Origin: Aricia agestis | Lineage: Eukaryota > Arthropoda > Insecta > Lepidoptera > Lycaenidae | Assembly: GCF_905147365.1 (NCBI RefSeq) | Contig: NC_056428.1 | Location: 1,642,001-1,706,000 of the forward strand | DNA length: 64,000 bases | Reading direction: 5' to 3' | Shown here: one piece after another, positions 32,791 through 43,673 of the stretch | Position numbering within the stretch: the first letter of the stretch is position 1 | Layout: every line of letters starts with the position of its first letter | Position numbers and translations under genes: made by a program | Notes under the pieces: generated by a model | The model's database searches: none | What the model was told of the DNA's origin: nothing | Seen by the model: only the letters and a program-made list of their open reading frames with translations

Positions 32791-32830
32791 AATTCGACGG
32801 GTGCAAAGTAAAAAAAGTCATCTGCAATTT
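32791..32830. repeat. Arm inverted at 35020-35062
   Basis: ATTCGACGGGTGCAAAGTAAAAAAAGTCATCTG reappears in reverse complement at 35020-35062 (shown here as ATTCGACGGGTGCAAAG). Together they bracket 2.2 kb that contains the broken gene at 33.2-34.1 kb, so they might be ends of one old element. Confidence 0.5.
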
Positions 32831-33179
32831 TGAGTTTTTCGTTTTTTTGTAGAAACTAGCTTAAAATATCATGTTCTACAACATACCAAAAACAAAAATT
32901 CAAATATCACCTTATTTTTGGTACTTTTGTCACGTAAAAGAAGACATCTACTCCTGTTTTGTGAAATTGCACGATGTAGATGCGGATAACTACCGCTGGT
33001 CGTCTATACGCGGGACGCGCGGGGGTCATGTTATGCGGCATAAGCGGCTATCTGCCATATAGCTTTTTCTACGTTGCGATTGTGATTTAGATGTCTCAAT
33101 TTACTTTTGCAAATTAGTATTGTTTATTATGTTTATGAGTACCTATTTATGTTAATTCTTATTGTTAGCTATATTAATT

Positions 33180-34140
33180 GACTTCTAATTTGTTACTGTT
33201 ATTTTTTACTGTTTTTTCATGTTCAGAAAGTCCAAAACGACTTTTTAAAGAAGTTGAAAGTTTCCAGAACATAAGTGATAGATTTATAGAGCAAAATACT
33301 GTGTTGCCCGATGAAATTATTGAACATCTTATAGAAAACCTTGATGTGTCACCGATGAAGACAAATGAATATAAGTTAACTTTGTAAGATAAGTCCCCAT
33401 GATCTGAATAGTCTAGGCCAGTCACACCAGTTCACTCTCAGTCTGAAATATAAAATGATTTTGAAAATTTGTCGATCTCAGCAAATTAACAAATACGCCA
33501 ACACCCTCAGAATACAGTTCATCATTTCAAGTCCGCCGCGTCCATTATCAGTATTAGATCAAAATATTATATATTCTTTTTTATTAAACAGATACTTTGA
33601 TCTCATATAATCTATGACCTGCTTGAGTTTATTAACTCAAACAGGCCATCGAGTATATTGTCCCTCTCAAACTTTAAATCTTCTATAGACAACACCATTG
33701 ATGCTTCTTCGGCAGTGGAGGCATCAAGTGAATGTTCTACGCCTTCCTCGTTAAACGGTAGAAAAAGACGTCAGTTAAATATTGATCTAAAGAAAAGGCG
33801 ATTGAGAAATAAAGACACGTGTATTGATACGAGACGTAAATTACGACAAAATTTAGGTAAACAATTACATCAGTCCAGAAATGGTAAATTGCAACCTGCG
33901 TAACATCATATCCCGGCATTTGCAAGTTCTCGCGAAGTTTTTCTATTAACTTATCTTTGACCGGTTTTGGGATCTCTGTGATCACGAGAAGCAATTGAGA
34001 AATCGTTGAAATAAAATTTCATTTTGTGTTCTGAAGAATCGTATGCACCCCTCCGATGGTGTAAAACGTCCGGCGATGCTTATGATGTTATAATGAACCC
34101 ATCATGCTTACAAGTGCCAAGTACAAAGACTTAATAAGCC
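33180..34140 (+). pseudogene. Broken, exon-like coding segments; unrecognised, possibly transposase-derived
   Basis: Segment 1 (33227-33383) looks like an internal exon. It follows TTTTTTCATGTTCAG, reads SPKRLFKEVESFQNISDRF.. (charged, helix-like) with no stop, and runs into GTAAGA at 33384. Segment 2 (33658-33903) encodes Ser-rich sequence, then a basic RKRRQLNIDLKKRRLRNK stretch, and stops at TAA. Between and after them the frame is broken. A later plus frame at about 34047-34131 ends in tandem stops. The charged, basic and Ser-rich make-up differs sharply from the chance frames nearby. A P-element/THAP-type origin is only a guess: no zinc finger or catalytic motif is visible. It could also be a decayed cellular gene. 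Confidence 0.45.
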
Positions 34141-34302
34141 TCTGCCTAAATTATAATAATTTACAACATAGTTCCTGTACTGATAATGATACTGAATAAT
34201 TTTTAAATTAGTTTAAAATAATTAAAGTATTGACACAGAATTTCATTTTTGTTGTGAGAAAATACGATTTTTACGAAAGTAAATGAATGATTCCTAAGTA
34301 TA

Positions 34303-34549
34303 TCCATACTAATATTATAAATGGGAAAGTATGTTTATTTATTTATTTGTTTGTTTGTCCTTCCTTCACGCTCTAACGAAGAAACAAATCGTATTGTTTT
34401 TTGGCATAAACTTAATTGAAAGGATGAAAAGTAACATAGGCTACTTTTGGTCTTGGAAAAACATCATGTTTCTAAGGGAGCTTACGGGAATATTTGCAAT
34501 TTACGCGATTTTCAAATTCCACGCGAGCGAAGCCGCGAGCAAAAGCTAG
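34303..34549 (+). mobile_element. Complete Helitron-like element, plus
   Basis: Starts TCCATACTAATATTATAAATGG after A. GTTTATTTATTTATTTG replaces the usual GTCTG run. It ends GCGAGCGAAGCCGCGAGC..GCTAG before T. A different 3' end from the 9396 copy, so a second subfamily. Confidence 0.8.
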
Positions 34550-34554
34550 TATTT

Positions 34555-35019
34555 CATATTTTAACTTCCTTCTAAATCGTGTACCTTGCACCGAATCGAC
34601 AACGTAGAAAAAGATATCTACGCAATTATGTTCTGAACTTGGTGTGTTTAAGATGTAAAACGTTTAACTACATATTTTAATAATATAACTTACTTTTAAT
34701 AATAATATAAAGTGTTACACTTTACGTAGTTACTGATAATCGTACTAGTAATCGGTAAAAATACTTTAATAAGTATAATTTTTAATTCCCACGTAGAAAC
34801 GACCAAGTGGTAGTTAACTCAGTTGTCATATTTTCAAGCGCAATGTAGATGCAGACAACTACAATATCTCGTAAATTAAACATAATTAGAAGAAATTAAA
34901 TATACATGTGGATTCATTAATAAATAATGAAACAATGATGAAAATTTCAATAAATTTGATCGGAAATTGACAAAATGGGAGCATTTTTTCCTATTATGCG
35001 CTCTCCTGAAAAGTTGCTG
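34555..35019. other. AT-rich noncoding DNA
   Basis: AATGTAGATGCAGACAACTAC at 34842 resembles GATGTAGATGCGGATAACTACC at 32971, further hinting that 32.8-33.0 kb and 34.8-35.06 kb are related arms. Confidence 0.45.
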
Positions 35020-35062
35020 TTTTGTAGATGACTCTTTTTACTTTGCACCCGTCGAATTCATG
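35020..35062. repeat. Inverted partner of 32791-32830
   Basis: TAGATGACTCTTTTTACTTTGC ACCCGTCGAATTC is the reverse complement of the earlier arm with one or two changes. Confidence 0.5.
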
Positions 35063-35186
35063 TTTATTTATATAGATAAGGGTTTATTATATTATGTGGT
35101 TCTTTTACACAAACCTCTCATGCAATATAGACGCAATAATGAGTACCGTAGTACATAATATTCAAAAGTACATAATATATATTTAT

Positions 35187-35552
35187 GCGTGGGAGAGCCA
35201 TGCTTCGGCACGAATGGGCCGGCTCAACCGGAGAAATACCACGTTCTCACAGAAAACCGGCGTGAAACAGCGCTTGCGCTGTGTTTCGCCGAGTGGGTGA
35301 GTTTACCGGAGGCCCAATCCCCTACCCTAATCCTTTCCCTACCCTCCCCTATTCCGTTCCCTTCCCATCCCTATCCTCCCCTTGGTGCTTTGCGGCCTTT
35401 TAAGAGGGAATAGGGTAATAACCCTATTCCCTCTTAAAAGGCCGCAAAGCACCTGCAGCACTTCTGATGCTGCGAGTGTCCATGGGCGACGGAAGTTGCT
35501 TTGCATCAGGTGACCCGTTTGTTCGTTTGCCCCCTTATTTCATTAAAAAAAA
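35187..35552 (+). mobile_element. SINE family B, plus, with internal hairpin
   Basis: Starts CGTGGGAGAGCCATGCTTCGG with a B-box-like GGCTCAACCGG. It continues through GCGTGAAACAGCGCTTGCGC, a CCCTA/TTCCC-rich block, GCACTTCTGATGCTGCGAG and GCATCAGGTGACCCG to poly(A). The pyrimidine block carries a 33-bp perfect inverted repeat (see 35384-35453). Otherwise complete. Confidence 0.85.
35384..35453. repeat. 33-bp perfect inverted repeat in a SINE
   Basis: Arms 35384-35416 and 35421-35453 are exact complements with AATA between. The right arm is the normal SINE sequence (CCCTCTTAAAAGGCC..); the left arm is an inverted copy of it, probably made by template switching. Confidence 0.9.
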
Positions 35553-35799
35553 GCTACAAGACATCGATTGGTGATGCGCTGAGAAAATATTTAAAGTTCT
35601 AAGCTTGGTGCCGATGGTTTCAAAGATACTGGGAACAAAATTAGCGCTAGTGTGCACTACGAGTAAATAAATCTCTCGCGATAAGTCCCAGTGCTGTTCC
35701 CTGTTTGCTATTATAAGGCATTCTAAAGTACTTGGAAGACACACAATATGTAGCACATTTTGTGCGTTTATTTTTTAATTTTTAATTTGATAAGGAACA

Positions 35800-35850
35800 G
35801 TCAGGCTGATCATCAGATTGTCTAAGAAGAAAGAAGATGATTGGGAAGAG
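35800..35850 (+). mobile_element. SINE family A fragment, plus
   Basis: GTCAGGCTGATCATCAGATTGTCT..GATGATT is the sense version of GATCATC..GACAATCAGGTGATCAGCCTG in the SINE at 948-1320. Confidence 0.5.
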
Positions 35851-35859
35851 CGTGTTAAA

Positions 35860-36530
35860 ATTCTCTCCCCTGTTGTGTCAGTCATCCATCAGGTTATAAG
35901 AGCGAAAAATTTGAGAGTCCTCTCGTGTACTGATCTAACACTCAGGCGCTACAAAATCATTCCCGCATATGGCATTATTTTGTAAGACTTAGGCTACTTT
36001 TTTATTGCGTGAGTTGGCTATTTTTCTCTGGTTATAAATACATACAAAACTACAATAACAGGCATAATTCAGCTACACCTTTTTAGGTGTCATTGAAGCT
36101 CTTAAAAAATATGTATGTATATGTTATTACATCCGATTCTATCACGTGAAACTCTTTCTCTCTCTTCACATAATATCTCATTCAAGGTCAAGGTTCTCAC
36201 GGGCTTTCATTGGCGATATAATACAAACATCTACATCATAATATCCGCATCCACGACTCATCAGCAAGGTCAGTTCCCAACACCCCGGGCCCGTCACAGC
36301 CCGCACTCAGCACAATACGCATGGCGGAAGTGTTGCACGATTAATTATAACTTGCGCAGAGTAGGTGGACATAGAGACTACATAATATTGTGACTACGCA
36401 AATAGACAGTGCAAAGCTGAAATGCATATTAAACGACAGAACACTTTGTAGTCTAAACTGTAACATAAAAGTATAATTTAACATAACAGTAATAAATTTA
36501 TAAGGCTTATGTTTAAACGATGCAACGCAC
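35860..36530. other. Noncoding DNA with a GC-richer patch
   Basis: TTCAAGGTCAAGG at 36181-36193 contains TCAAGGTCA, the extended nuclear-receptor half site of the FTZ-F1/ERR type. GC content rises at 36250-36330. The open plus frame 36115-36393 has no recognisable protein features. Confidence 0.4.
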
Positions 36531-36626
36531 CTGCAGCTTTTCTGATGTTGCGAGTGTCCATGGGCGACGGTAGTTGCTTACCATCAGGTGACCCGTTTGC
36601 TCGTTTTTTATTTAATTAAAAAAAAA
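36531..36626 (+). mobile_element. SINE family B 3' end, plus
   Basis: GCAACGCACCTGCAGCTTTTC, GATGTTGCGAGTGTCCATGG and CATCAGGTGACCCG to poly(A). 5'-truncated. Confidence 0.8.
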
Positions 36627-36629
36627 TGT

Positions 36630-39113
36630 ACCTATTTACTACCAATAAAATTCGAAACGATCACCAAAATGGATATTTTGATCACCAAATTACGTTTCCT
36701 AACATATTATCAAATGAATGCTATTTTTCTTATTATTTACTCCCATAAAAATATATGGACGACTTTAAAAATTAAATTTCGACTAAATATTATATATTGT
36801 CACTAAATACGTCTTACCAATATTTTAGTTCACGAGTTTCAATTTGGTACGGTAGTTTTTGGTAGGCTAAAAAAAGCTAACGATCGCTAGATTTGTTTTT
36901 AAATTCCAAATAATATACTGGCATTCCCAAACATACAACACTTGTTTATGGCTTGTGTCTGCCTGCCAGAAATGCACCTATTTTTAAAAGACTTCAAAAT
37001 AGGAGGTTATCAATAATTTCGACGCGTATGTAATATTTCCAGAACTGTCCAGTTTTCGTATAGTCTATATCAGCGTCTGAACAAATGTGCCAAATTTCAA
37101 AAGTGTATGTGTGTAATGTATGTTTTATGTTTGTGTTCGCATATCTCCGGAACTACCAGTCCAATTTCAGTAATTCTTTTTTCGTTTTACTAGGTATTGT
37201 TCAACTAATAGAGTAGTGCAAGTTTCATCAATTATATACATAATATTATTTTTGAAACTTGCACTTGCTTAAGGTTTTTGGTAGTAATATGAATTTTTGT
37301 GTAAGACTTTATATTTTGGTGATCAATTTATCCATTTTGGGAATCAAAAAGAATATTTGTACATTTGTTTATTTATTTTGGATCATAATGTGATTTACTT
37401 TAGGACTCTTTTTATAAAGTCAATTTAAATTTTTTGGTGTTATTTATTTTATTTCGTGCTTAGGCTTAGGGTCTTAAAAATATTTTTGGTTATCGTTTAA
37501 ATTATACCCAATTTATAACATGATTGATTGAATTGAAGCAAATAAAGATGTTGAATTTAATTAAATTGAAAAAAAGATTAAATCTTGACAGTCTCCTGCA
37601 ATTCCTCTGTAGTGCCTTAATTAGTAAATTAAATTTGATAAATGAAATTTCAATTTGTAAGTCTTATGTCATGCTGTCTACTGATTAGGATAAAAAATTA
37701 GCGTCAAGACACATGATATGTTTGAAAATTCGTAAGAGGGAGACGGAGTAGATCACCGGCATAAAATAGGAAGTAAACTCTCTTTCTACTGCACTGCGAA
37801 AATCGATGCTTTTGCTGTTATCTTATCCGAAACTCCACTAGTACTTGTTGTTTTATTTATCTCGCAGGGTGTCTTTTCTCTAGTGCAAGCCATTGTTTTT
37901 ATCTGGGTATTATTTTTTTTTTTTTTGTATTTTATTTCACAGGATTAAGATTTTCTTTACCTCTTATCGTCGTCTACTCTACGTAAAACCAATCAAAGCT
38001 ATCCGCTAGCATCTAATTACCGCACTGTCGTCACCGCAACATGTTCATTACGGCGGGATGACTGATGAACGGCCTTTCAATGGCTAATGCACTGACCTCT
38101 GATGTTCACAATTAGATCAATGTGAGCTTCATTACCCGACCACGGCGAAGTAAGAGGAGGGTCATGATTTTGAGTCTCATAAGCTCTGCTCTCTCATAAG
38201 TTCTAAACTTGCTATCGTAACTAGACAAATGCGGTATTATTGGAGGCCTCTTCATGGTCCTATCGTGGTTATAAGCTACATGACGTTACCTTTGAACGCC
38301 TACATCGGCCTTTAGTGGACATAAAGTAAACAGGATAACATTTTTTTTGTTGGTGTCGTGTGAAGTATAAAATTAAGAAAGGGCTTTTTTAGCTTATTAA
38401 AAATAGTACCTATTGTAGTAGTTATAGTACTTATTATACGAAGAATATAGTAAAATGCCTTAACGTTATGTGTTGTCTGTGTAGATAGTGCAATTGCCAA
38501 ATTAAGCATGAATGCTTTCATAATGCAATTTTTTTTGTGTCAGTCGTAACCACCTAGTATGGCACATTGAAGTTCTTAAAAAAATTACATACTTACTGAA
38601 TTAAAATAATAATATTGCTTATGTACTTATATGGTGTACTTATATTAAACTATATAATTTAGCTTAAACGGTACCAAGGCTTGAAGCAATTCAATACTTA
38701 TAAAAATATTTCAGCTAAAAAATATTTTGGACGTGTCCCAATACACAAGAGGAAGCGTCAAATAAAACTGTTTGCTACCAAAGCTTTCATAGTTTCATCG
38801 GTCACATAATATGATATTAACTATTTACAAATGTCGCAAAATATGTTGTCTGTCTGCCTTGTATCATGTTTGTAAACTACCTCTAGATATATTTTGAGTT
38901 CCCGGAAAGACATAGGAGAGTTTTATTCTAAAAAAAATAACAGTCCCCATACAATAGACAACTTTCGTCGCAACAAAATTATTATTATTATTGTTACAAA
39001 CGACCATATCGCTACATAGCTACGCTCGGTGGTAGGTAGAAAGTGTTAGAAAATTCTTATGGACAGGTATAGGAAACACAAATCACACAATAAAATGTCA
39101 AAGACCCTAGTCA
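36630..39113. other. AT-rich noncoding DNA
   Basis: A TE-like phrase CGCATATCTCCGGAACTACC at 37138 marks one decayed repeat of about 37020-37260. The stretch 38000-38170 is GC-richer and repeat-free but has no frame. No gene was recognised. Confidence 0.5.
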
Positions 39114-39319
39114 TCTATACTAATATTATAAATGAAAAATTCCGTTTGTTTGTGACCTTTTCAAGCCCAAACCGCTGAACATATTTTGCTGAGGTATGAA
39201 AATACTTAGAGTTACAGTATAAAAGACATAGGATACTTTTTATCCCGGAAAAATATACGGCTCCCTCGCAATAAACAATTACTTAAATAAGGCGCAGTGG
39301 AGTTGTGAGCGTCATCTAG
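39114..39319 (+). mobile_element. Complete Helitron-like element, plus
   Basis: TCTATACTAATATTATAAATG after A; CAAACCGCTGAACATATTTTGC; TTTATCCCGGAAAAATATACGG; ends GTGAGCGTCATCTAG before T. Same subfamily as 9396-9603 in the opposite orientation. Confidence 0.85.
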
Positions 39320-39404
39320 TTAAGGTTATAAACGCCAAAATCTTTTCCCTTACCCCAACATAACTGTAACAACAAAAATCGCACAAGGCCCGGCCGCGGC
39401 CATG

Positions 39405-39480
39405 CTGACGCAATTAATTAAACAATTAATCAGCTAATTGCCGAATGATTCGCTTTTTGTCGGCGACAATTTGTCCGACA
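39405..39480. promoter_or_regulatory. TAAT cluster, candidate regulatory element
   Basis: Within 39411-39442 at least four overlapping TAAT/ATTA cores occur (CAATTAATTAAACAATTAAT, then GCTAATTGCC), followed by GAATGATTCGC and GC-balanced, repeat-free sequence. Possible homeodomain-bound element; no functional evidence. Confidence 0.3.
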
Positions 39481-39717
39481 GGTTCGGCTAAATGTAACAA
39501 GAAAACTTCAAGCTGCAAAGTTGAAAAAGCCGCTGTAAAAGTACAATTTTAACCACGAGTTAAAAGGAGTGCAAAGAAAACATTCGTTTGAAAGAATTAA
39601 GAATCTTAACACATCAAAATTCCCAAAACATAGAGAAAATATAGGATCTCGTTTTTATTCAGATCAAGACGAATCAAACAGAAGTGGGAAACGAAGGAAC
39701 TGCTGCTTAGCACCTCC

Positions 39718-39780
39718 ATCGTGGTTATCGCAGGCACAATAGATTTTCAATTGTAATGCGGCAGTCGGCTGCTGCATGGG
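39718..39780 (+). mobile_element. Single arm of the ATCGTGG..CACAATAGATTTTC foldback
   Basis: ATCGTGGTTATCGCAGGCAC AATAGATTTTCAATTG and CGGCAGTCGGCTGCTGC match both arms of the element at 41403-41699. Confidence 0.6.
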
Positions 39781-39789
39781 GATTGACAG

Positions 39790-40373
39790 GTTACGCATTC
39801 AATTAGCTAAAATTCAACATTTCCACGCGTCATATGATATTTAGCTTTTGCATATAATATAATAATAATAATAATATATTAAAAGTGTTTATCTAAATTC
39901 AAAACCAAAACATAATAACAAAAAATAATATAAGTTCTTATTCCAAAAATAACCATAATTTTTCATCTTTGTACCGTTAAACAATTTGTTATATTTAATT
40001 GTTTTCCATACATTTAGCTCTCCTGGTTTTTGCATACCATATCGGGTATGATAAAGCGATGCGGACGCACCAAATACCGCTCGAAAACGCACCCAAAAAC
40101 ATGCAGGAACTCAAAGATCAAAATGTTAAAGGGTTACGTTGCTTCAAGAGAAATTAGACTTTATGTAGAAATGACAAGGTGTATTTTTAAGATGTAGATT
40201 ACAAAATATGAAAAATCATAACTCATTATAGACTCTTCAGACTGAAAACGATGTTGCGTTTTAAATGTATCGTACTTACCTTTATCTTATTATAATCTTA
40301 TAGTTTACTAAATGTGATTCTTGCTTAATAAATTTTACTACAGAATACAATATGATCAGGACCTATGGCAACT

Positions 40374-40404
<31 letters not shown>

Positions 40405-40728
40405 TTATACCATTATATAATATGTGTAGTATAAAAATAATATATTCCTCTTAGCACTACCGGAACCTGGGTGTATATTCTTTATTGTATTGAACTTTTT
40501 ATTTATTAGATTATGTAGAGAGTGGTCGACGATAAATAAGAAATTCAGCCATTGGCCTGTAGCTGCTTTTTTATCAAGCTCAGGAAAATACATGGAAATA
40601 AGATAAGTACCTACCAATATTTTAAGCGCATTGACATTTGACATATCAATGGATACATTGTTATTTGAAATTAATGGCTATCATTCACAGACTTGACCTA
40701 CCTGGGATTGGTAAGGCTGTACTGTTTG
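39790..40728. other. AT-rich noncoding DNA with (AAT)n
   Basis: (AAT)n tracts at 39858-39880 and 40376-40404. No gene recognised. Confidence 0.5.
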
Positions 40729-40920
40729 TCTACACTACTATTATAAAGAGGAAAGATTTGATTTTTTGTTTGTTTGTTTGTTTGAGTCGAATAGGCTCCG
40801 AAACTACTGGACCGATTTGAAAAATTCTTTTACCATTGGAATCCTGCATTATTTCTGCTGAACATAGGCTAATTTTTATTTTGGAAAAATATAAGGTTCC
40901 GTAAGATATTTGGGATTTTC
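40729..40920 (+). mobile_element. Helitron-like 5' part, plus
   Basis: TCTACACTACTATTATAAAG, GTTTGTTTGTTTGTTTG, CTACTGGACCGATTTG and CTGCTGAACATAGGCTA. No CTAG end was located. Confidence 0.6.
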
Positions 40921-40924
40921 GGAC

Positions 40925-41402
40925 GCAAGGTTTAAAAAATCAACCAGAAAAGTTACTTATTTTGCGTACGCTGCCTAAACTATAAAAGATATAGGCATAA
41001 AATGTTCTAAGTAATTATAGATCTTTTAAATATCTACAAAAAAGTCCGCGACACACTATACCTATCTATGTTGAGTGAGGCACAATAACCATTTTTTTAT
41101 TAAAAAATCTAGATTTTTTTTTGGACTATATTTAAATGCGTTTATTTAAATCATGCTATTGACCCTTATCAAAATAAATTATTTCATCACTAAGTACAGT
41201 TAATGTAGATAATATTCGGTCTTTGAATGATTAAAATTGGACGTTTGGTTTTAATGTTATGGCGAAATTAAAATATTACGATTTCTGCTGCACGTTGCGA
41301 ATTGGGCGTCAAGGCGCGATGCGCGGGTGTGCGTGCGGTAGGGGAGAGATTTAATTATCAGTGCCACAGACTCGCCCGGAGAGTCCACGTAAATATTACC
41401 TC
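40925..41402. other. AT-rich noncoding DNA
   Basis: A GC-rich patch at 41285-41345 (GCGCGATGCGCGGGTGTGCG). No gene recognised. Confidence 0.45.
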
Positions 41403-41699
41403 GATCGTGGGAATCGCAGACACAATAGATTTTCAATAGTTATGGGACAGCCGGGTGCTGCTTTATTGATTTGATATAGACTATCGTGCTTCATTATTAT
41501 AATCCTAATTTCAAAAAAGCTTTAAAAGTTATGACTACGAAAGTAATATTTTTAGAACTTTTTAAAATAAGTTTTGAATGACTATTATTTTTGATTGCTA
41601 TTATAATTAATTAATTTCTTTAACTATAAATCTCCAATAGCGGCAGCCGGCTGCCAGCATAACAATTGAAGATCTATTGTGTCTGCGATACCCACGATG
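41403..41699. mobile_element. Foldback MITE, about 297 bp
   Basis: ATCGTGGGAATCGCAGACAC AATAGATTTTCAATAG at the left and its near complement CAATTGAAGATCTATTGTG..ATACCCACGAT at the right; arms about 65 bp, ending in CAGCCGG. A solitary arm lies at 39718-39780. Confidence 0.75.
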
Positions 41700-41740
41700 C
41701 CGATGCACGATGGAAGTATTAATGCATATTTTTTAATCCA

Positions 41741-41830
41741 CACTATTTCTGCTGAATATAGGCTATATTTAATGGGAGAAAAAAGGGAACCGTATTAAGT
41801 GTTAATAATTGTGTGAAAAATCTACCAAAA
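41741..41830 (+). mobile_element. Helitron-like internal fragment
   Basis: TATTTCTGCTGAATATAGGC and GAGAAAAAAGGGAACCGTATT match the inner part of the copy at 40729. Confidence 0.5.
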
Positions 41831-41846
41831 TATTCCTTCTTGCTTA

Positions 41847-41877
41847 TCCATACTAATATTATAAATGCGAAAGTATC

Positions 41878-41916
<39 letters not shown>

Positions 41917-42290
41917 TGCTTTCACGCCAAAACTACTGAACCGATTGCAATGAAATTTTGTATACAGTTATTCTAGAGTCTGAGAAAGGACATAGGCTAC
42001 ATTTTGATGTGGGAAAATATCTTATTTCCATGAAAATTTCGATGAAAATTAATTCGCATTGCGCGTGGCCAGCGCTCATCCCGGGGGTCCTGGGTTCGAG
42101 TCCCGCAGGCGGAACAAAAAGTTTTCAATGTTCCTGGGTCTTGGATGTGTATTAAAATAAAATTTCAAAAATCTTAAACATATTTTATGTATAATATTAT
42201 AAAAAATCCAGAAATATATCGATGGAATGAACATTTTAGTTCTAATACGATTCAACAGATGGCGTTTTATTTTTTACTTTATTGTAACAT
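41847..42290 (+). mobile_element. Helitron-like element carrying a SINE, copy 1
   Basis: TCCATACTAATATTATAAATG, (GTCT)n, then a Helitron body into which the 3' part of a tRNA-derived SINE is inserted (B box GGGTTCGAGTCCCGC at 42092-42106). After the SINE the Helitron seems to resume with TAGTTCTAATACG..CAACAGATGGCG, comparable to 43240-43275. ATTTCGATGAAAA before and ATATCGATGGAA after the SINE look like its target duplication. The 3' border is approximate. Confidence 0.7.
41879..41914. repeat. (GTCT)n microsatellite
   Basis: About nine GTCT units inside the Helitron-like element; the duplicate at about 42475-42524 has a GTGT interruption and more units. Confidence 0.9.
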
Positions 42291-42440
42291 AGAACTAATC
42301 ATACTTATTAGTTAGTATGTTTTTGTTTATAGTTTTTAATACGTTAGAATATTATGTTTAATAATATTATCACTTGGTATAATAATAATCAATCTATCTT
42401 ATCTTATGTAGAACTCCTACTGCATTTCTAATCCATACTA

Positions 42441-42485
42441 TCCATACTAATATTATAAATGCGAAAGTATCTCTGTCTGTCTGTG

Positions 42486-42526
<41 letters not shown>

Positions 42527-42806
42527 TGCTTTCACGCCAAAACTACTGAACCGATTGCAATGAAATTTTGTATACAGTTATTCTAGAGTCTGAGAAAGGA
42601 CATAGGCTACATTTTGATGTGGGAAAATATCTTATTTCCATGAAAATATCGATGAAAATGAATTCGCATTGCGCGTGGCCAGCGCTCATCCCGGGGGTCC
42701 TGGGTTCGAGTCCCGCAGGCGGAACAAAAAGTTTTCAATGTTCCTGGGTCTTGGATGTGTATTAAAATAAAATTTCAAAAATCTTAAACATATTTTATGT
42801 ATAATA
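42441..42806 (+). mobile_element. Helitron-like element carrying a SINE, copy 2
   Basis: Nearly identical to copy 1, offset about 610 bp: same (GTCT)n region, same SINE junction and SINE body (B box 42702-42716). Visible differences are few (repeat number and two bases near 42648-42660). It breaks off at the CTAG end of the minus-strand element at 42807. Confidence 0.75.
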
Positions 42807-42976
42807 CTAGCTGTTGCCCGCGACTTCGTCCGCGTGGACTTTAGTTTATAGCGCGCGGTGTCAACAAAATTTGTGTCAAATTTAAAAACTTTTTAATGCC
42901 CTGGTAAGTGCTTCCGGTGTAGCGCGGCCTTTAATTAATCAAAATACCCAAAAACAGCTATGCAGTGTGCACATAA
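42807..42976 (-). mobile_element. Helitron-like 3' part, minus
   Basis: CTAGCTGTTGCCCGCGACTTCG..GTGGACTTTAG is the reverse complement of the 3' end at 43673. The resemblance runs inward to GCAGTGTGCACA, mirrored near 43540-43560. Confidence 0.75.
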
Positions 42977-43673
42977 TCTATACTAATATTATAAATGCGA
43001 AAGTATCTCTGTCTGTCTGTCTGTCTGTCAGTCTCGCTTTCACGCCAAACGCCAAAAGTATCTCTGTCTGTCTGTCTGTCTGTCTGTCTGTCAGTCTCGC
43101 TTTCACGCCAAACGCCAAAACTTCCGAACCGATTGTAATGAAATTTTGTATACAGATAGTCTAAAGCCTGAGAAAGGACATAGGCTACTTTTTTACTGGA
43201 AAAAAGGGTTGTAAGGGGGTGAAAATGCGTAAATTTGTTCAAATTAAGTTAGTTCCAACAATTCATAATAGATGGCGCCGTGCGTCTTCTACATCGCGCT
43301 GACGCTTGCTCAAAAGTCTTTCTATAAGACGTGGTATCATCTTTTTAAGTTTCGATTTTTTTCGATTGTTATATCTATTCTACGGTATTAAATAACTCAG
43401 TACTTTATCTGCAGTGACGTAACCTTAAATCTATCAATGATAAATAGTTTATGGGTAAAGTTGTGTAATTGGAGGGCTAAATAAGCTTTAAAATTTGGCA
43501 TAAAGTATAAAGTTTAATATAAAAAAATGAAATACTTATTGTGTGCACACTGCACAGCTGTATTGATTTAAGGGGTACCAGGGTTTTTTTATAAAAGGTT
43601 TTGACACCAATTTTGTTGACATCGCGCGCTATAAACTGAAGTCCACGCGGACGAAGTCGCGGGCAACAGCTAG
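42977..43673 (+). mobile_element. Complete long Helitron-like element, about 697 bp
   Basis: Starts TCTATACTAATATTATAAATG after A, with two blocks of (GTCT)n separated by CACGCCAAACGCCAAAAG (a local duplication). The middle has AACAATTCATAATAGATGGCGC, and it ends GCGGGCAACAGCTAG before T. It appears intact but encodes no helicase. Confidence 0.8.

Noticed and set aside
36115..36393. 92-codon plus frame with a GC-rich part
   Set aside because: No domain, no splice sites and only ordinary composition; the TCAAGGTCA motif inside is noted as a possible binding site only.
41879..43100. Regularly spaced repeats resembling a CRISPR array
   Set aside because: They are simple GTCT microsatellites and duplicated Helitron ends, with no spacer-repeat structure and no cas genes.
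42958..43242. Frame rich in Thr-Asp-Arg-Gln repeats on the minus strand, and Ser-Val-Cys-Leu on plus
   Set aside because: Translation of (GTCT)n in the Helitron-like element.
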